Shown one piece after another: positions 16,408 to 25,823 of a DNA stretch of 64,000 nt; position 1 is the first letter of the stretch, and each line of letters begins with the position of its first letter. Both the position numbers and the translations under genes were made by a program. The notes under the pieces were generated by a model that ran no database searches, was not told where the DNA came from, and worked only from the letters and a program-made list of their open reading frames with translations. Source of the stretch: Gammaproteobacteria bacterium (GTDB lineage: Bacteria > Pseudomonadota > Gammaproteobacteria > Pseudomonadales > Azotimanducaceae); assembly GCA_021773565.1 (NCBI GenBank), contig JAJFJZ010000017.1, positions 62,001-126,000 on the forward strand, in the 5' to 3' direction.

Positions 16408-16785
16408 TCAGGCGCGACGACCTTTAACCAGATCGCGCAATCGGTCCATAAGCGTGTCGTATTTAAGATCACTGAACTCACCCGCATCAAAATACATTCC
16501 TTCACACTGCGGGCAGGTTTCATACCATATGTGCGTTTGTTTTTCGTCGGCGACCTTGTTCATTGTTACCTGGCATTCGGGACACTGTACGTTGTCAATT
16601 TTGTCGTGTTCCTTACCAATCCTGGTATCTCCCCGGTCCAGTGCTTCAGACATCCATTCTTTTTTCATTTCAAGAAGAACGTCAGGCTTACACCATAGCC
16701 CGTAACAGTTGGTACACCTTTGCACTGAAATCTTGCGCCCGTAGTTTCTTGTCTCCATATCGGAGCTACATTTAGGACACTGCAT
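16408..16785 (-). CDS. TFIIB-type zinc-ribbon protein
   Basis: This 125-residue protein contains two zinc-ribbon modules. The first is MQCPKCSSDM with RCTNCYGLWC. The second is CPECQVTM with TCPQCEGMYFDAGEFSDL. This matches the bacterial zf-TFIIB family, small cytoplasmic proteins of unknown role. It is upstream of the acylase on the same strand, with repeat locus A between them, and 78 bases from the desaturase gene. Confidence 0.87.
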   Translation of the reverse strand: MQCPKCSSDMETRNYGRKISVQRCTNCYGLWCKPDVLLEMKKEWMSEALDRGDTRIGKEHDKIDNVQCPECQVTMNKVADEKQTHIWYETCPQCEGMYFDAGEFSDLKYDTLMDRLRDLVKGRRA

Positions 16786-16863
16786 ATACTTTCCCCATTG
16801 GTCTGCCGGTAATTCCTTCCAGTTTCTCTATACAGCGCAGAAAGTCAATGCTCTGAGCACAGA

Positions 16864-17793
16864 CTAGCCGGATGTTGCATGTCGCATCATGCTCAAATAG
16901 CCGGGTTTTAGTTCCATTTGGGGGCCATAACCCTTTTTTATCAGCACTGCATGCATGCGCTTGAGCGTATAACACGGACAGGACACCTGAAGATGGTGCT
17001 CCAGATGATAGTTTACGAAATAAGGTGCGAGAATCATTCGTTCCAACAAGTTTGCGTGGATGGTACGCGTATTGCGCAATCGGTCATCATTGTCAGGTAC
17101 CGCGCCATGTTCGCCAATGTTACGAAGCCGCGTAATCAGCTGATACCATGTCAATGAGGGCAGCACCCAGAGCAATAGATACAGGTACCAGTGCCCGGTC
17201 AGGGTAAAACCGGCAATGAAGACCAGATTAATTAATAGATTGGGGCCGAATCTTCTTAATCCCCTCTCAACTCGCGTTCTGATTCTGCCAGCATCCTGCC
17301 CCATTACGCGGTTAAACAGCGCTTTTCGTTGCTTGTATGCGGTTTGCCCGCTGAGATCCCGTATTACTTTTCGCCAAAAACTCTCACGACTTACGGGAAA
17401 AGGGGCAGACAAAGGTAAATCCGGATCATTTTCCTGTTGTGTATATCGATGGTGCTCCAGATGATAGCGCCGATATGGCACCACTGATGCTCCAAGCAGG
17501 GGGCGATTCAAAATCCACTCACACACCCAATCGTTAAGCTTGCGGTTTTTATACAACAAAAAGTGTGCTGCATCGTGGTTAAGAATCTCCAGTCCCAATT
17601 GCCTGGCACCAATCAAAATAATTCCAAGACCAATGGTCAGCGGATTGGTCCAGATACTGCATACCACCCAAATGAGAAGAATGCTGGCCCAGCAATGCAC
17701 AATCAGCCAGGTAGACCGCCAGGCAGATAGAACCCTGAAGTCCTTCATCTCTTCTCGGGACAAGTATGCTGTTGGTCGTCGAACACTAGCCAT
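16864..17793 (-). CDS. Membrane fatty acid desaturase
   Basis: This 309-residue membrane protein has the three histidine boxes of the di-iron desaturase/hydroxylase superfamily: HDAAH, HLEHHRYTQ and HLEHHL. Several hydrophobic segments lie between them. The family introduces a double bond or hydroxyl group into an acyl chain at the membrane using O2 and an electron donor; chain and position are unknown. It lies 21 bases downstream of the M1 peptidase stop on the same strand. Confidence 0.9.
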   Translation of the reverse strand: MASVRRPTAYLSREEMKDFRVLSAWRSTWLIVHCWASILLIWVVCSIWTNPLTIGLGIILIGARQLGLEILNHDAAHFLLYKNRKLNDWVCEWILNRPLLGASVVPYRRYHLEHHRYTQQENDPDLPLSAPFPVSRESFWRKVIRDLSGQTAYKQRKALFNRVMGQDAGRIRTRVERGLRRFGPNLLINLVFIAGFTLTGHWYLYLLLWVLPSLTWYQLITRLRNIGEHGAVPDNDDRLRNTRTIHANLLERMILAPYFVNYHLEHHLQVSCPCYTLKRMHAVLIKKGYGPQMELKPGYLSMMRHATSG

Positions 17794-17814
17794 ACGAACA
17801 GTCTACACTTCAGG

Positions 17815-20562
17815 CTAAATTTTCAAAGTTTTAAAATAGTGCTCCGCATCGCCAAGGTGATGCGCGCGCATCGCTGCACACAAATTTATCGATTCCAGTG
17901 TTTGGGTTAGCGAACGGCGGGCACCCAGCAGTGTATCAATCCGGGTAACAAAAAAATCGTTAACCATCTGCGCATCTTTTGCACTACAGAAGCCGCTCGC
18001 ATAACGCGGAAAGCGTTGCAGTCGACTCTGGGGAACACGCGGTACTATGCGATCAAAGTTGGTAGTCAGCCATAGCCAGTTGTTTTCCGGGAATTCACCA
18101 CCACCCAATGGCTCGAGAAGCGCGGGAACTTCATTAATCTTTAGCCGCGCATCAAACACCATCACCCGGGCAGCGAGTGTACTCTCTTCGGTATTAGCAC
18201 CTGCCAGAGCCTGCAACATGGCATTACGTATTACCGAGCGTTCGGTTTTATGAAACAGCGTCTGAATTCGCTCTACAACACTGCCAAAACCGGTTTCCCT
18301 TGCAGATACATCTTCAATGGCAATGGTCAATGCAATTGCCATGTTATCCCACTGCACAGTTTCCAGTCTATCCTCGGAGCTCAAAAATTCTATAGCTTTC
18401 TTTGCCAGTCGCTCGCGTACTGTCACATCCCTGCCGAAGCGCGCTACAAACCCGGTTACCTCTCTTTTGATGTTTTCCTGGCTTGGTGTTAGTCGGTCTT
18501 TGTTGTTGAGATCAACCAGCAATCCTGAATAACTGTCTACAATAAGCGCAGCAGAATTCTGTTTAGCCTCAGCACTTAAGCGGTCGTGTATCCATGACCA
18601 CAGTGGCATGGGTGCAGTTACAACCGCCTGATTGTTACTGCGCAACATGGCGGGAATCGCCTGCATGTAATCAGAGAAACCGGTTTTACCAGCAGACACA
18701 CTTGCAGCGATACTGTCAGAAAAACTTAACTGTTCGCCTTCGGAAAGCTGATCAAAAGCACCAGCAAGCTGTGCGAGACTTTTAGAATCCAGAGCCCATC
18801 TGTAGTACCCCATACCATTACCGTTAGGGATAACCCAGTCTGGACATGCTGGCAGGCTGATTTTTGTTTCCGTTTTGCCCAGCAATTCACACTGCGAGCT
18901 ACGTTGCCCATCTACTTCCACGGCGTAACACAGCGGCAGTCGCCAGCTCTGATCCTTTTCAGCAGTCGAGCCCAGCGGCAAATATCTTTCCTGTTTCACC
19001 CGAAGCTGCGCACCCCCGTCATCACATTCAACGTTTACGTTTACAAGCGGTACGCCTCTTTGATTAATAAAAGAGGAAAATGCTTCCTTTACCCCGGCCA
19101 CACCGGTTGAATGCTCAACCGATTCAAAAAAGTCCACTGCAGTGGCGCTGCCATAAGGAAAACGCTCCAGATGATAATGCACAGCCTCCTGAAATTTCTC
19201 TGGACCGACAAAAGACTCAAACATTCGAAGTACGGCGCCGCCCTTTTGATACGTAATTCCGTCAAAAGCACTAAGGATGTCATCAGAGTTATTTACTGCT
19301 TCGCCTATTTTGCGCACGCTGGCCAGACTGTCATTCGACATCACTGCTATGGCACTGCTTTGTAAGCCACTGTCAAATTTGAATTCGGGATGCACTGCAT
19401 TCGCCGCACGCGTACCAGCCCAGGTTGCAAAAGATTCATTCAGCCAGATATCGTTCCACCACGGCATGGTTACGCGATTACCAAACCACTGATGCGCCAG
19501 CTCATGGGCATGCACGCCAATGTACGCCTTTTTCTGACTCGCAGGAGAGTCTTCATTGATTAGCAACAAATTATCACGATAGGTTATCAAACCGGCATTT
19601 TCCATCGCACCAAAGGCAAAATCAGGTACAGCAACGATGTCCAGCTTTTTAAAGGGATAAGGCACTCCAAAATAGCGCTCCAGTTCCAATACCAAATCTG
19701 CCGAGCCCGCCAGTGCGACTCTAATCTTGTCTCCATTTCCTCTTGAGGTAATGCCCCTGAGTGGAAGTGGTGTACTGCGTAGATCGGTAGCCGGAATGTC
19801 TTCCCAGGTTACAATTTCCCAGGGACCAACCACAAAGGCTAGCAAATATGTCGGAAGTACAGGTGTCCGTGCATATTTGGTGGTTCGCCAGCCCTCTGCT
19901 TCCACTTCACTTATCACGGGTGTATTGGTAACAGCAACAAATTCCGAACGGGTTTTAATCGAAATATCAAAAGTGGTTTTGAACCTGGGCTCATCAAATC
20001 CCGGAAAGACCCTGCGCGCAGAAATCATTTCAAGTTGGCTCGTTGCATACCGAACACCATCCGCCTTAACCACATGCAAACCCAACAAATCATTTGCAAA
20101 AGGTGCTTCGTATTCAAAGCCAATGGAGACATCACCCGCCGCGATGGTCTGCCCAAATTCCAGGCGTGATGTTCCGTAGCTTTCTTTTTGCGAGAAACTG
20201 GCAACGGGCAGTTCAAGCTTTTGGTCATCTGCATGTACAAGCCAGATCTTCTTCATTTCTATGCTGTCCGAATGCAACCACAATCCATCCATGTCCTGAT
20301 GCAGGGTTAGCTGTATTACAGCACTACCTGAAAAACTATCCCGATCAGGATCAATGACCAGATCCAGCTGATAGTGGGTGGGGGAAGCATGTCCGGGTAA
20401 CTTCCCCAGTGGTATGTCGTTTGCACTTGAGCGTGTCCGGGCTGTTTCTGTTTCAGCTAGTACATCTGATTCTTCCGCCTCTTTGGTACAGGCGGATAAC
20501 AAGCCAGTGCACAATAGAAGCAAGGCTAATAACAAGCGTGATGTAAATAGATGTGACGACAT
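17815..20562 (-). CDS. M1 family aminopeptidase, lipoprotein
   Basis: This 915-residue zinc metallopeptidase starts with a lipoprotein signal (LLLLCTGLLSAC, lipobox cysteine about residue 25). It should therefore be anchored in the outer or inner membrane and face the periplasm. GAMEN, the substrate-binding motif, precedes HELAHQWFG at about residue 350, and the third zinc ligand follows in NESFA. The C-terminal part is the helical ERAP1-like domain typical of aminopeptidase N. It removes N-terminal residues from peptides, probably for nutrient use. Confidence 0.94.
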   Translation of the reverse strand: MSSHLFTSRLLLALLLLCTGLLSACTKEAEESDVLAETETARTRSSANDIPLGKLPGHASPTHYQLDLVIDPDRDSFSGSAVIQLTLHQDMDGLWLHSDSIEMKKIWLVHADDQKLELPVASFSQKESYGTSRLEFGQTIAAGDVSIGFEYEAPFANDLLGLHVVKADGVRYATSQLEMISARRVFPGFDEPRFKTTFDISIKTRSEFVAVTNTPVISEVEAEGWRTTKYARTPVLPTYLLAFVVGPWEIVTWEDIPATDLRSTPLPLRGITSRGNGDKIRVALAGSADLVLELERYFGVPYPFKKLDIVAVPDFAFGAMENAGLITYRDNLLLINEDSPASQKKAYIGVHAHELAHQWFGNRVTMPWWNDIWLNESFATWAGTRAANAVHPEFKFDSGLQSSAIAVMSNDSLASVRKIGEAVNNSDDILSAFDGITYQKGGAVLRMFESFVGPEKFQEAVHYHLERFPYGSATAVDFFESVEHSTGVAGVKEAFSSFINQRGVPLVNVNVECDDGGAQLRVKQERYLPLGSTAEKDQSWRLPLCYAVEVDGQRSSQCELLGKTETKISLPACPDWVIPNGNGMGYYRWALDSKSLAQLAGAFDQLSEGEQLSFSDSIAASVSAGKTGFSDYMQAIPAMLRSNNQAVVTAPMPLWSWIHDRLSAEAKQNSAALIVDSYSGLLVDLNNKDRLTPSQENIKREVTGFVARFGRDVTVRERLAKKAIEFLSSEDRLETVQWDNMAIALTIAIEDVSARETGFGSVVERIQTLFHKTERSVIRNAMLQALAGANTEESTLAARVMVFDARLKINEVPALLEPLGGGEFPENNWLWLTTNFDRIVPRVPQSRLQRFPRYASGFCSAKDAQMVNDFFVTRIDTLLGARRSLTQTLESINLCAAMRAHHLGDAEHYFKTLKI

Positions 20563-20574
20563 ACATATTGTCCC

Positions 20575-21237
20575 CTATATAAATGTAGCCAATTCCTTTA
20601 GCGAATATTTTTGAATATCCGGAACCCTGGCCCCTGTTTCGGGATATCCGGCCACCAGAATCAGAAAGGGCTTTTCATGCAGGGGTCTGTCCAGTAAACC
20701 ATTCAGAAACTTCATGGGGCTGGGTGTATGAGTAAGCGTCGCTACACCTGCATTATGCAGAGCGGTGATTAACATCCCCGTGGCAATACCTACGGATTCC
20801 GGCGTATAGTAATTTTTGTGCTTATTACCCTGCGCATCAATATTAAACTTTCGCGCAAATATAACAATCAGGTGCGAGGCAGTTTCCAGAAAAGGTTTTT
20901 TATCATTCGTTCCCAACGGAGCAAGCGCATCCAACCACTGTTGGGAAGCTCGCCGGGTATAGAACTCTCTTTCCTCAAGCTCTGCTTCCTCTCTAATGCG
21001 CTTCCGTAATTCAGGTTTGCTAACCACAACGAAATGCCAGGGTTGCATATTCGCACCGCTTGGAGCGCTACCTGCACTCAAAATGGCATTCTTTATGACA
21101 GCGGGAGGCACTTTTTTCGTGGAATAGTCGCGTACTGTACGACGCTTTTTAATCTGATAAAGAAACTGTTCCGATCGCTCAAGCATCTGCTGTTCCGGAA
21201 GTTTTTCCCACTCATAATTTCGGTATGGATAGCGCAC
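20575..21237 (-). CDS. Iodotyrosine deiodinase-like nitroreductase-fold flavoprotein
   Basis: This 220-residue FMN-dependent enzyme has the nitroreductase fold (RRTVRDYS near the start, NMQPWHFVVV at about 63-72, VAGYPETGARVPD near the end). Comparison from memory with animal iodotyrosine deiodinase shows the same spacing of the three residues that grip the tyrosine zwitterion. Here they are E89, Y93 and K114, with W101 and T110-N111 also matching. Reductive dehalogenation of a halotyrosine is thus a reasonable prediction. The start is GTG with an AAGGAA site. The alternative is a general nitroreductase. Confidence 0.88.
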   Translation of the reverse strand: MRYPYRNYEWEKLPEQQMLERSEQFLYQIKKRRTVRDYSTKKVPPAVIKNAILSAGSAPSGANMQPWHFVVVSKPELRKRIREEAELEEREFYTRRASQQWLDALAPLGTNDKKPFLETASHLIVIFARKFNIDAQGNKHKNYYTPESVGIATGMLITALHNAGVATLTHTPSPMKFLNGLLDRPLHEKPFLILVAGYPETGARVPDIQKYSLKELATFI

Positions 21238-21320
21238 GCTGTTGTTTTCCTTCCAAGATTGAGCTTATCCGCATAGGATGTTGAGACGACATGGTCATTA
21301 TCTGGACAAAAATATAATAC

Positions 21321-22436
21321 ATGAGCAACGATACAACAAACCTGGTATACCCCTACGCAGAGCATCCGGCCCACGGCGGCACCCTTCAGATAGCAGCAGG
21401 TGTGTACTGGCTGACCATGCCCCTTGAGGGTTCGCTGGACCACATAAACCTGTATTTACTGGAGGATAACGACGGCTGGTATGTCGTGGACACCGGCTGG
21501 AATGACGCACGTACCATGGATTTGTGGCAGCAGATCTTCGCCAGCGCCTTAAACAACAAACCTGTAAAAGGTGTAATTTGTACACATATGCATCCCGACC
21601 ACACAGGTAATGCGCTGGCAATCACTGACATATACCAATGCGATCTGTATATGACGCAAGCGGAGTACTATCAGGCCAGGAGTTTCTCCAGCATGGTTAC
21701 ACAAGTTGGTTCTAACTGGCACTTCGAAAACTTTTACCATCGTGCCGGTATGACCAGTAAAGCGCTCGAGCAAATGCAGCAGAGCTGGACATCTCGCAAG
21801 GAAGCCGGTTTTAGCATGCCGCAAATGCCCCCGGGATACCGTCGATTACGCGACGGCGACAACCTGAAAATCGGTGGCTCAAATTGGCAAATTATTGTGG
21901 GTTCAGGGCACTCGCCGGAACACGCCTGTTTGTACAACGCCACTCTGGGCATTATGATTTCAGGAGACCAGATACTGCCGGTTATAACCTCAAACGTAAG
22001 CATTCACCCCAGCGAACCAGAGGCTAATCCCCTACATGACTGGATGGTTTCCCATGACAAATTTATGTCCACACCAGCAGATACCCTGATATTACCGGCG
22101 CACAACCTGCCTTTTTACGGAGTTCGCGAGCGCCTGCGAGATTTGGTAAACCACCATGAAGATCGCATGCTTGCTATAGAAGAACACTGTCTTACGCCCT
22201 GTGTGTCGACTGAGCTGCTACCGGTATTGTTCAAGCGCAAACTCGATGGCCGCCAGGTAATGATGGCTTTGGGTGAAGCCATTGCACACATACATTTGTT
22301 GATGGCGCGCAACCGCCTCGCTCGCGAACTAAGGGCAGATGGACGATATTACTACCGCTCCATCGATCCCGATCTAAAACGGCGGTCGCACTCGGAAGAC
22401 CATGATCTGCCAGACGACACACCCATTCTTGTTTAA
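21321..22436 (+). CDS. MBL-fold metallo-hydrolase
   Basis: This 371-residue protein has a metallo-beta-lactamase domain in its first two thirds. The metal-binding motif is CTHMHPDHTGN (HxHxDH), followed by GSGHSPEHACLYN and later LPAHNLPF, which supply the further His and Asp ligands. A helical C-terminal part of about 100 residues resembles those of MBL proteins that cleave thioesters or lactones. The substrate is unknown. It diverges from the deiodinase-like gene with 83 bases between starts; no clear ribosome-binding site is seen. Confidence 0.91.
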   Translation: MSNDTTNLVYPYAEHPAHGGTLQIAAGVYWLTMPLEGSLDHINLYLLEDNDGWYVVDTGWNDARTMDLWQQIFASALNNKPVKGVICTHMHPDHTGNALAITDIYQCDLYMTQAEYYQARSFSSMVTQVGSNWHFENFYHRAGMTSKALEQMQQSWTSRKEAGFSMPQMPPGYRRLRDGDNLKIGGSNWQIIVGSGHSPEHACLYNATLGIMISGDQILPVITSNVSIHPSEPEANPLHDWMVSHDKFMSTPADTLILPAHNLPFYGVRERLRDLVNHHEDRMLAIEEHCLTPCVSTELLPVLFKRKLDGRQVMMALGEAIAHIHLLMARNRLARELRADGRYYYRSIDPDLKRRSHSEDHDLPDDTPILV

Positions 22437-22510
22437 GTACAGGCATAGTGTAATGAGCCAATACATTGAGTAGACGCACCAGGCACTGGAAACACAAAGC
22501 CTCGATTAGT

Positions 22511-22759
22511 ATGTACCAGACCATGCGCTGGGCACAACGGCGCCTGCCACCAGGTATTCGTACATTGACGGGACTGTTGTTAATGGGATGCGGCGTATTG
22601 GGATTTTTACCGGTACTCGGTTTTTGGATGTTTCCCCTGGGAATTGTAGTGCTTTCCCTGGATTACCCCCCGCTGCAAAGAAAAATTGAACGCAAACTCA
22701 AAGCGGTGGCACGTGTTCATCGGATGGATCGCGTATCTTCCCCCGGCACATCCGAATAG
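22511..22759 (+). CDS. Small conserved membrane protein (hydrophobic LPxLGFWM type)
   Basis: This protein of about 82 residues has a core GLLLMGCGVLGFLPVLGFWM followed by FPLGIVVLSLDYPPLQ. This two-helix membrane pattern recurs in small proteobacterial proteins of unknown function. The ATG at 22511 is preferred over a TTG at 22466. A basic segment (RKIERKLKAVARVHR) follows the helices. It lies between the MBL and acyl-CoA synthetase genes. Confidence 0.7.
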   Translation: MYQTMRWAQRRLPPGIRTLTGLLLMGCGVLGFLPVLGFWMFPLGIVVLSLDYPPLQRKIERKLKAVARVHRMDRVSSPGTSE

Positions 22760-22851
22760 GCTATACCATCAGGCATTCAACCCGGTTGCTTCAAATCCCC
22801 TCGCAGTTTATCTTCCCCTAATAACAACAAAACCGGTAGCGGGAGATAGTA

Positions 22852-24660
22852 ATGGGCATAAGCAGCACACTGGGTACCCTTGGCAATTTTGGACACCTGG
22901 TAAGGATAAAGAAACACCTTCAACCTCGCCCCGCCGAAACGCTTGATTCTATTGGTTTACAACTCGAACAAAACGCCAGTAACTATCCCGACCACAGCAT
23001 GCTGGTTTTTGATAGCAGGGAATACACATGGGCAGAATTTAATAAACTGTGTAATCGATACGCGCACAGTATCAAGGCAGCAGGCATCAACAAGGGTGAC
23101 ACAGTAAGCCTGATGATGGAAAACCGGCCGGAATTTTTGGCCTGCATGATCGCAATACAAAAACTTGGGGCAACCGCGGCCCTAATCAATACCAATCTCA
23201 CTGGGAAACAGCTAACACACTGCATCACAGTTACTGAGTCCAGTCTGTTTATTGTCGGTGAGGAAAGTTGTTCTGCCGTTGAAGGCACCCTGTCCGAAAT
23301 CGACTTAAACCAGGAAACAGGTTATCTATATGTCAAAGACAAAGGTGTGCTCCCCTGCCCGCACTGGGCTCGTGATCTGGACGTGCTAAGCCAGAATGCC
23401 GGGGAGAACAACCCCGACGATACTACTGGCGTGCAACTGGGAGATAACGCTCTGTACATTTTCACTTCTGGCACAACGGGTTTACCAAAGGCCGCCCTGC
23501 TTTCTCACCTCAAGTTTCTTGGTAGCAGCAAAATGGCGGCAATAGCAGGATTTAAATGTACACCGGCTGATCGCATCTATATCTGCCTACCCCTATACCA
23601 TGCTACGGGTTTGATGATCGGCTTTGGCGCTGCTCTCAATTCAGGTGCTTCGGTGTTTTTGAGACGAAAATTTTCAGCTAGCAATTTTCTGCAGGAAGTG
23701 CGGGAACACAATACCACCTGCTTTATATATATTGGGGAGATATGTCGCTACCTTCTTGGCCAGCCGGCGAGCCACACGGATGCCAACAACCCGCTGGTAA
23801 ATATTATGGGTAATGGTTTACGCCCCGACGTTTGGCACGAATTTAAAAACCGTTTTGGTATTAAACGCATCTCTGAGTTCTACGGCGCCAGTGAAGGTAA
23901 CGTTGCCTTCGCTAATCTGCTGAACAAGGATTGCACCATTGGAATGACCACTTCCAGCATTGCCCTGGTGAAATATGATGTGGATAACGACGCGCTGGAA
24001 AGAAATCCGGACGGTACCCTTATTCAGGTCAAAAAGGGTGAACCAGGACTGCTGATCGGAGAAATTAACGCAGCTCAACGCTTCGAAGGTTATACCAACA
24101 AGGAAGCCAGCGAAAAGAAAATTATCCGTAATGCGTTCAAGGATGGCGATGCGTGGTTTGATACTGGTGACCTGATAAGGGAAATTGATGTCGGATTCTC
24201 CGTTGGTCGCAGCCACTATCAATTTGTAGACCGACTGGGTGATACCTATCGCTGGAAGTCAGAAAACGTTTCCACTAATGAAGTTGGCGAGATTATCAAC
24301 CAGCACCCGCAAATACATTTGTCCAACGTTTACGGCGTAGAGGTGCCGCACGTGGATGGCCGGGCGGGCATGGCAACACTTATTCTTGACGAGGGTTGTG
24401 CCGAGTTGGATATGGCCAGTCTGGCGCAACATGTAAATCAAAACCTGACCAGCTATGCGCGACCCGTATTTATACGCGTTCAAAAGGAACTGGACGTAAC
24501 CGGCACGTTCAAGATGCTAAAAGGTGAAGCGCGCAAGCAGGGTTTTGATATTCACCAGATAAGCGATCCGGTGTATGTAATGAAACCAGGTACGCAGGAA
24601 TACATATTACTGGATGCGGATTATCTGGAAGTCATTAGAGCCGGTCAGGCAGGATTTTAA
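22852..24660 (+). CDS. Long-/very-long-chain acyl-CoA synthetase (FATP type)
   Basis: This 602-residue adenylate-forming enzyme activates fatty acids to acyl-CoA with ATP. The P-loop-like motif YIFTSGTTGLPKAALLSH and ISEFYGASEGN (the A5 motif) are clear. WFDTGDLIR, FVDRLGDTYRWKSENVST and TGTFKMLKGE mark the C-terminal swinging domain. The FVDR(L)GDT(Y/F)RWKSENVST wording is that of the FATP/FadD6 branch that couples uptake with activation. A GGGAG ribosome-binding site precedes the ATG. Confidence 0.93.
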   Translation: MGISSTLGTLGNFGHLVRIKKHLQPRPAETLDSIGLQLEQNASNYPDHSMLVFDSREYTWAEFNKLCNRYAHSIKAAGINKGDTVSLMMENRPEFLACMIAIQKLGATAALINTNLTGKQLTHCITVTESSLFIVGEESCSAVEGTLSEIDLNQETGYLYVKDKGVLPCPHWARDLDVLSQNAGENNPDDTTGVQLGDNALYIFTSGTTGLPKAALLSHLKFLGSSKMAAIAGFKCTPADRIYICLPLYHATGLMIGFGAALNSGASVFLRRKFSASNFLQEVREHNTTCFIYIGEICRYLLGQPASHTDANNPLVNIMGNGLRPDVWHEFKNRFGIKRISEFYGASEGNVAFANLLNKDCTIGMTTSSIALVKYDVDNDALERNPDGTLIQVKKGEPGLLIGEINAAQRFEGYTNKEASEKKIIRNAFKDGDAWFDTGDLIREIDVGFSVGRSHYQFVDRLGDTYRWKSENVSTNEVGEIINQHPQIHLSNVYGVEVPHVDGRAGMATLILDEGCAELDMASLAQHVNQNLTSYARPVFIRVQKELDVTGTFKMLKGEARKQGFDIHQISDPVYVMKPGTQEYILLDADYLEVIRAGQAGF

Positions 24661-24678
24661 CCCCACAGACACCAAAAA

Positions 24679-24725
24679 AACCCTTTCTTCGGAATATCCG
24701 GGCAGACCAAACCGAAGAAAGGGTT
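24679..24725. terminator. Hairpin terminator between acyl-CoA synthetase and transglycosylase genes
   Basis: AACCCTTTCTTCGG and CCGAAGAAAGGGTT form a perfect 14-bp stem around a 19-base loop. On the minus strand a TTTTTTT run follows, so it is best placed to end the lytic transglycosylase transcript. It may also act on the acyl-CoA synthetase transcript 18 bases after its stop. Confidence 0.8.
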
Positions 24726-24884
24726 AAACGCTTCCCTGAGAGGATGGAAGCGCAGGAGTGAAAGAAAGAGGAAGCAATCACACCTTCTGTTACACAATAC
24801 ATATGCCAGATGAATGCAATCTGAACGTGGGAACTAAATTGGGGTCTTCTACCTGGGCTGGTTGCCTCTGGTATTTTGCACGCT

Positions 24885-25625
24885 CTAAAGTACGATACTC
24901 AACATATGCGCCCGGTGATCATTTACCTTATCCACGTAACGCAGACCGGCGTCTGCATAGTAGCGGGTGTACGGTCCTACGTTGTATGCATGTAGCGCGC
25001 ACTGATCGTCACCACATTTATCCCTGTAATACGAGAGAATTTGTGCACCGCAGTAAATATTTTCAGCAGGATCGGACAAATCAGAGGTTCCACAAAATCC
25101 ACCCCAGTAATCCGGTCGTACCTGGGCAGGGCCAATGGCACCAACCCCGGAAACCACGTGTTTGCGAAATGAGCTTTCTGTGAATACCAGGCTAGCTATC
25201 AGTTCTGTGGATAAATCGTGGCGTTTGGAGGCTTCCAGTATCCAGTTGGAAAATTCACCGGCAAGCTTTGGATCAACCTCAAATGCAACACTGATACGGT
25301 TAGCAAGCAGGGAGGTTTTATCACTCCAGCGGGCTTTGGCGTCTGGATTGGCCGGTGTAGCAAAGGCCATACGGTCAACCCCACCATCACCGGCGAGGGT
25401 GCCTACCGATATCGCAACAATAAAAGCCAGACAAACCGCAGCCAGCTGCGCTCGAACGAGAAGGGGCATTTTTTGCAGGATGCTAATCCCGGCTGAGCGG
25501 ACATCCCTGCTTAGTGTGCTTATCTGTAGAAGTAGTTTAGTCAAAATATTTCCCTTCGCATGATGCAATGCACAATGTCGATTTTTTGCTATTACTTCAA
25601 AACCGCGCGCGCATTTTATATGCAC
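24885..25625 (-). CDS. SLT-domain lytic transglycosylase
   Basis: This 246-residue protein has an N-terminal hydrophobic segment at about residues 52-75 and a C-terminal goose-type lysozyme-like domain. VFTESSFRKHVVSGVGAIGPAQV carries the catalytic Glu (the TESSF motif) and the GAxGPxQV block, followed by ENIYCGAQIL and HAYNVGP. It cleaves peptidoglycan glycan strands to anhydro-muropeptides in the periplasm. The long N-terminus may start too early; the true start could be nearer the membrane helix. It diverges from malic enzyme. Confidence 0.9.
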   Translation of the reverse strand: MHIKCARGFEVIAKNRHCALHHAKGNILTKLLLQISTLSRDVRSAGISILQKMPLLVRAQLAAVCLAFIVAISVGTLAGDGGVDRMAFATPANPDAKARWSDKTSLLANRISVAFEVDPKLAGEFSNWILEASKRHDLSTELIASLVFTESSFRKHVVSGVGAIGPAQVRPDYWGGFCGTSDLSDPAENIYCGAQILSYYRDKCGDDQCALHAYNVGPYTRYYADAGLRYVDKVNDHRAHMLSIVL

Positions 25626-25823
25626 TGCCTCGCGTTACAAGTGGTATTCTAGATATTCTTCACTATATTGCTGTAGCGAGAATGTATGAAAAGTTCAGAT
25701 GTTAGTGGTCACTTACGCTGTGCTACCATCCAGGCTTGGACGATGCGCTTACAAATCTTTACAAGCTCACTATTTGGAATATAAACATATTTTTTATAAC
25801 TTTTTTACCAAGAGAATCAATTC

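Noticed and set aside
24729-24752. Second small hairpin (CGCTTCC/GGAAGCG) after the strong terminator
   Set aside because: It has no T-run on either side and adds nothing to the adjacent strong terminator.
24758-25183. Plus-strand open frame opposite the lytic transglycosylase
   Set aside because: It is antisense to the SLT domain and downstream of a terminator; no motif is seen.
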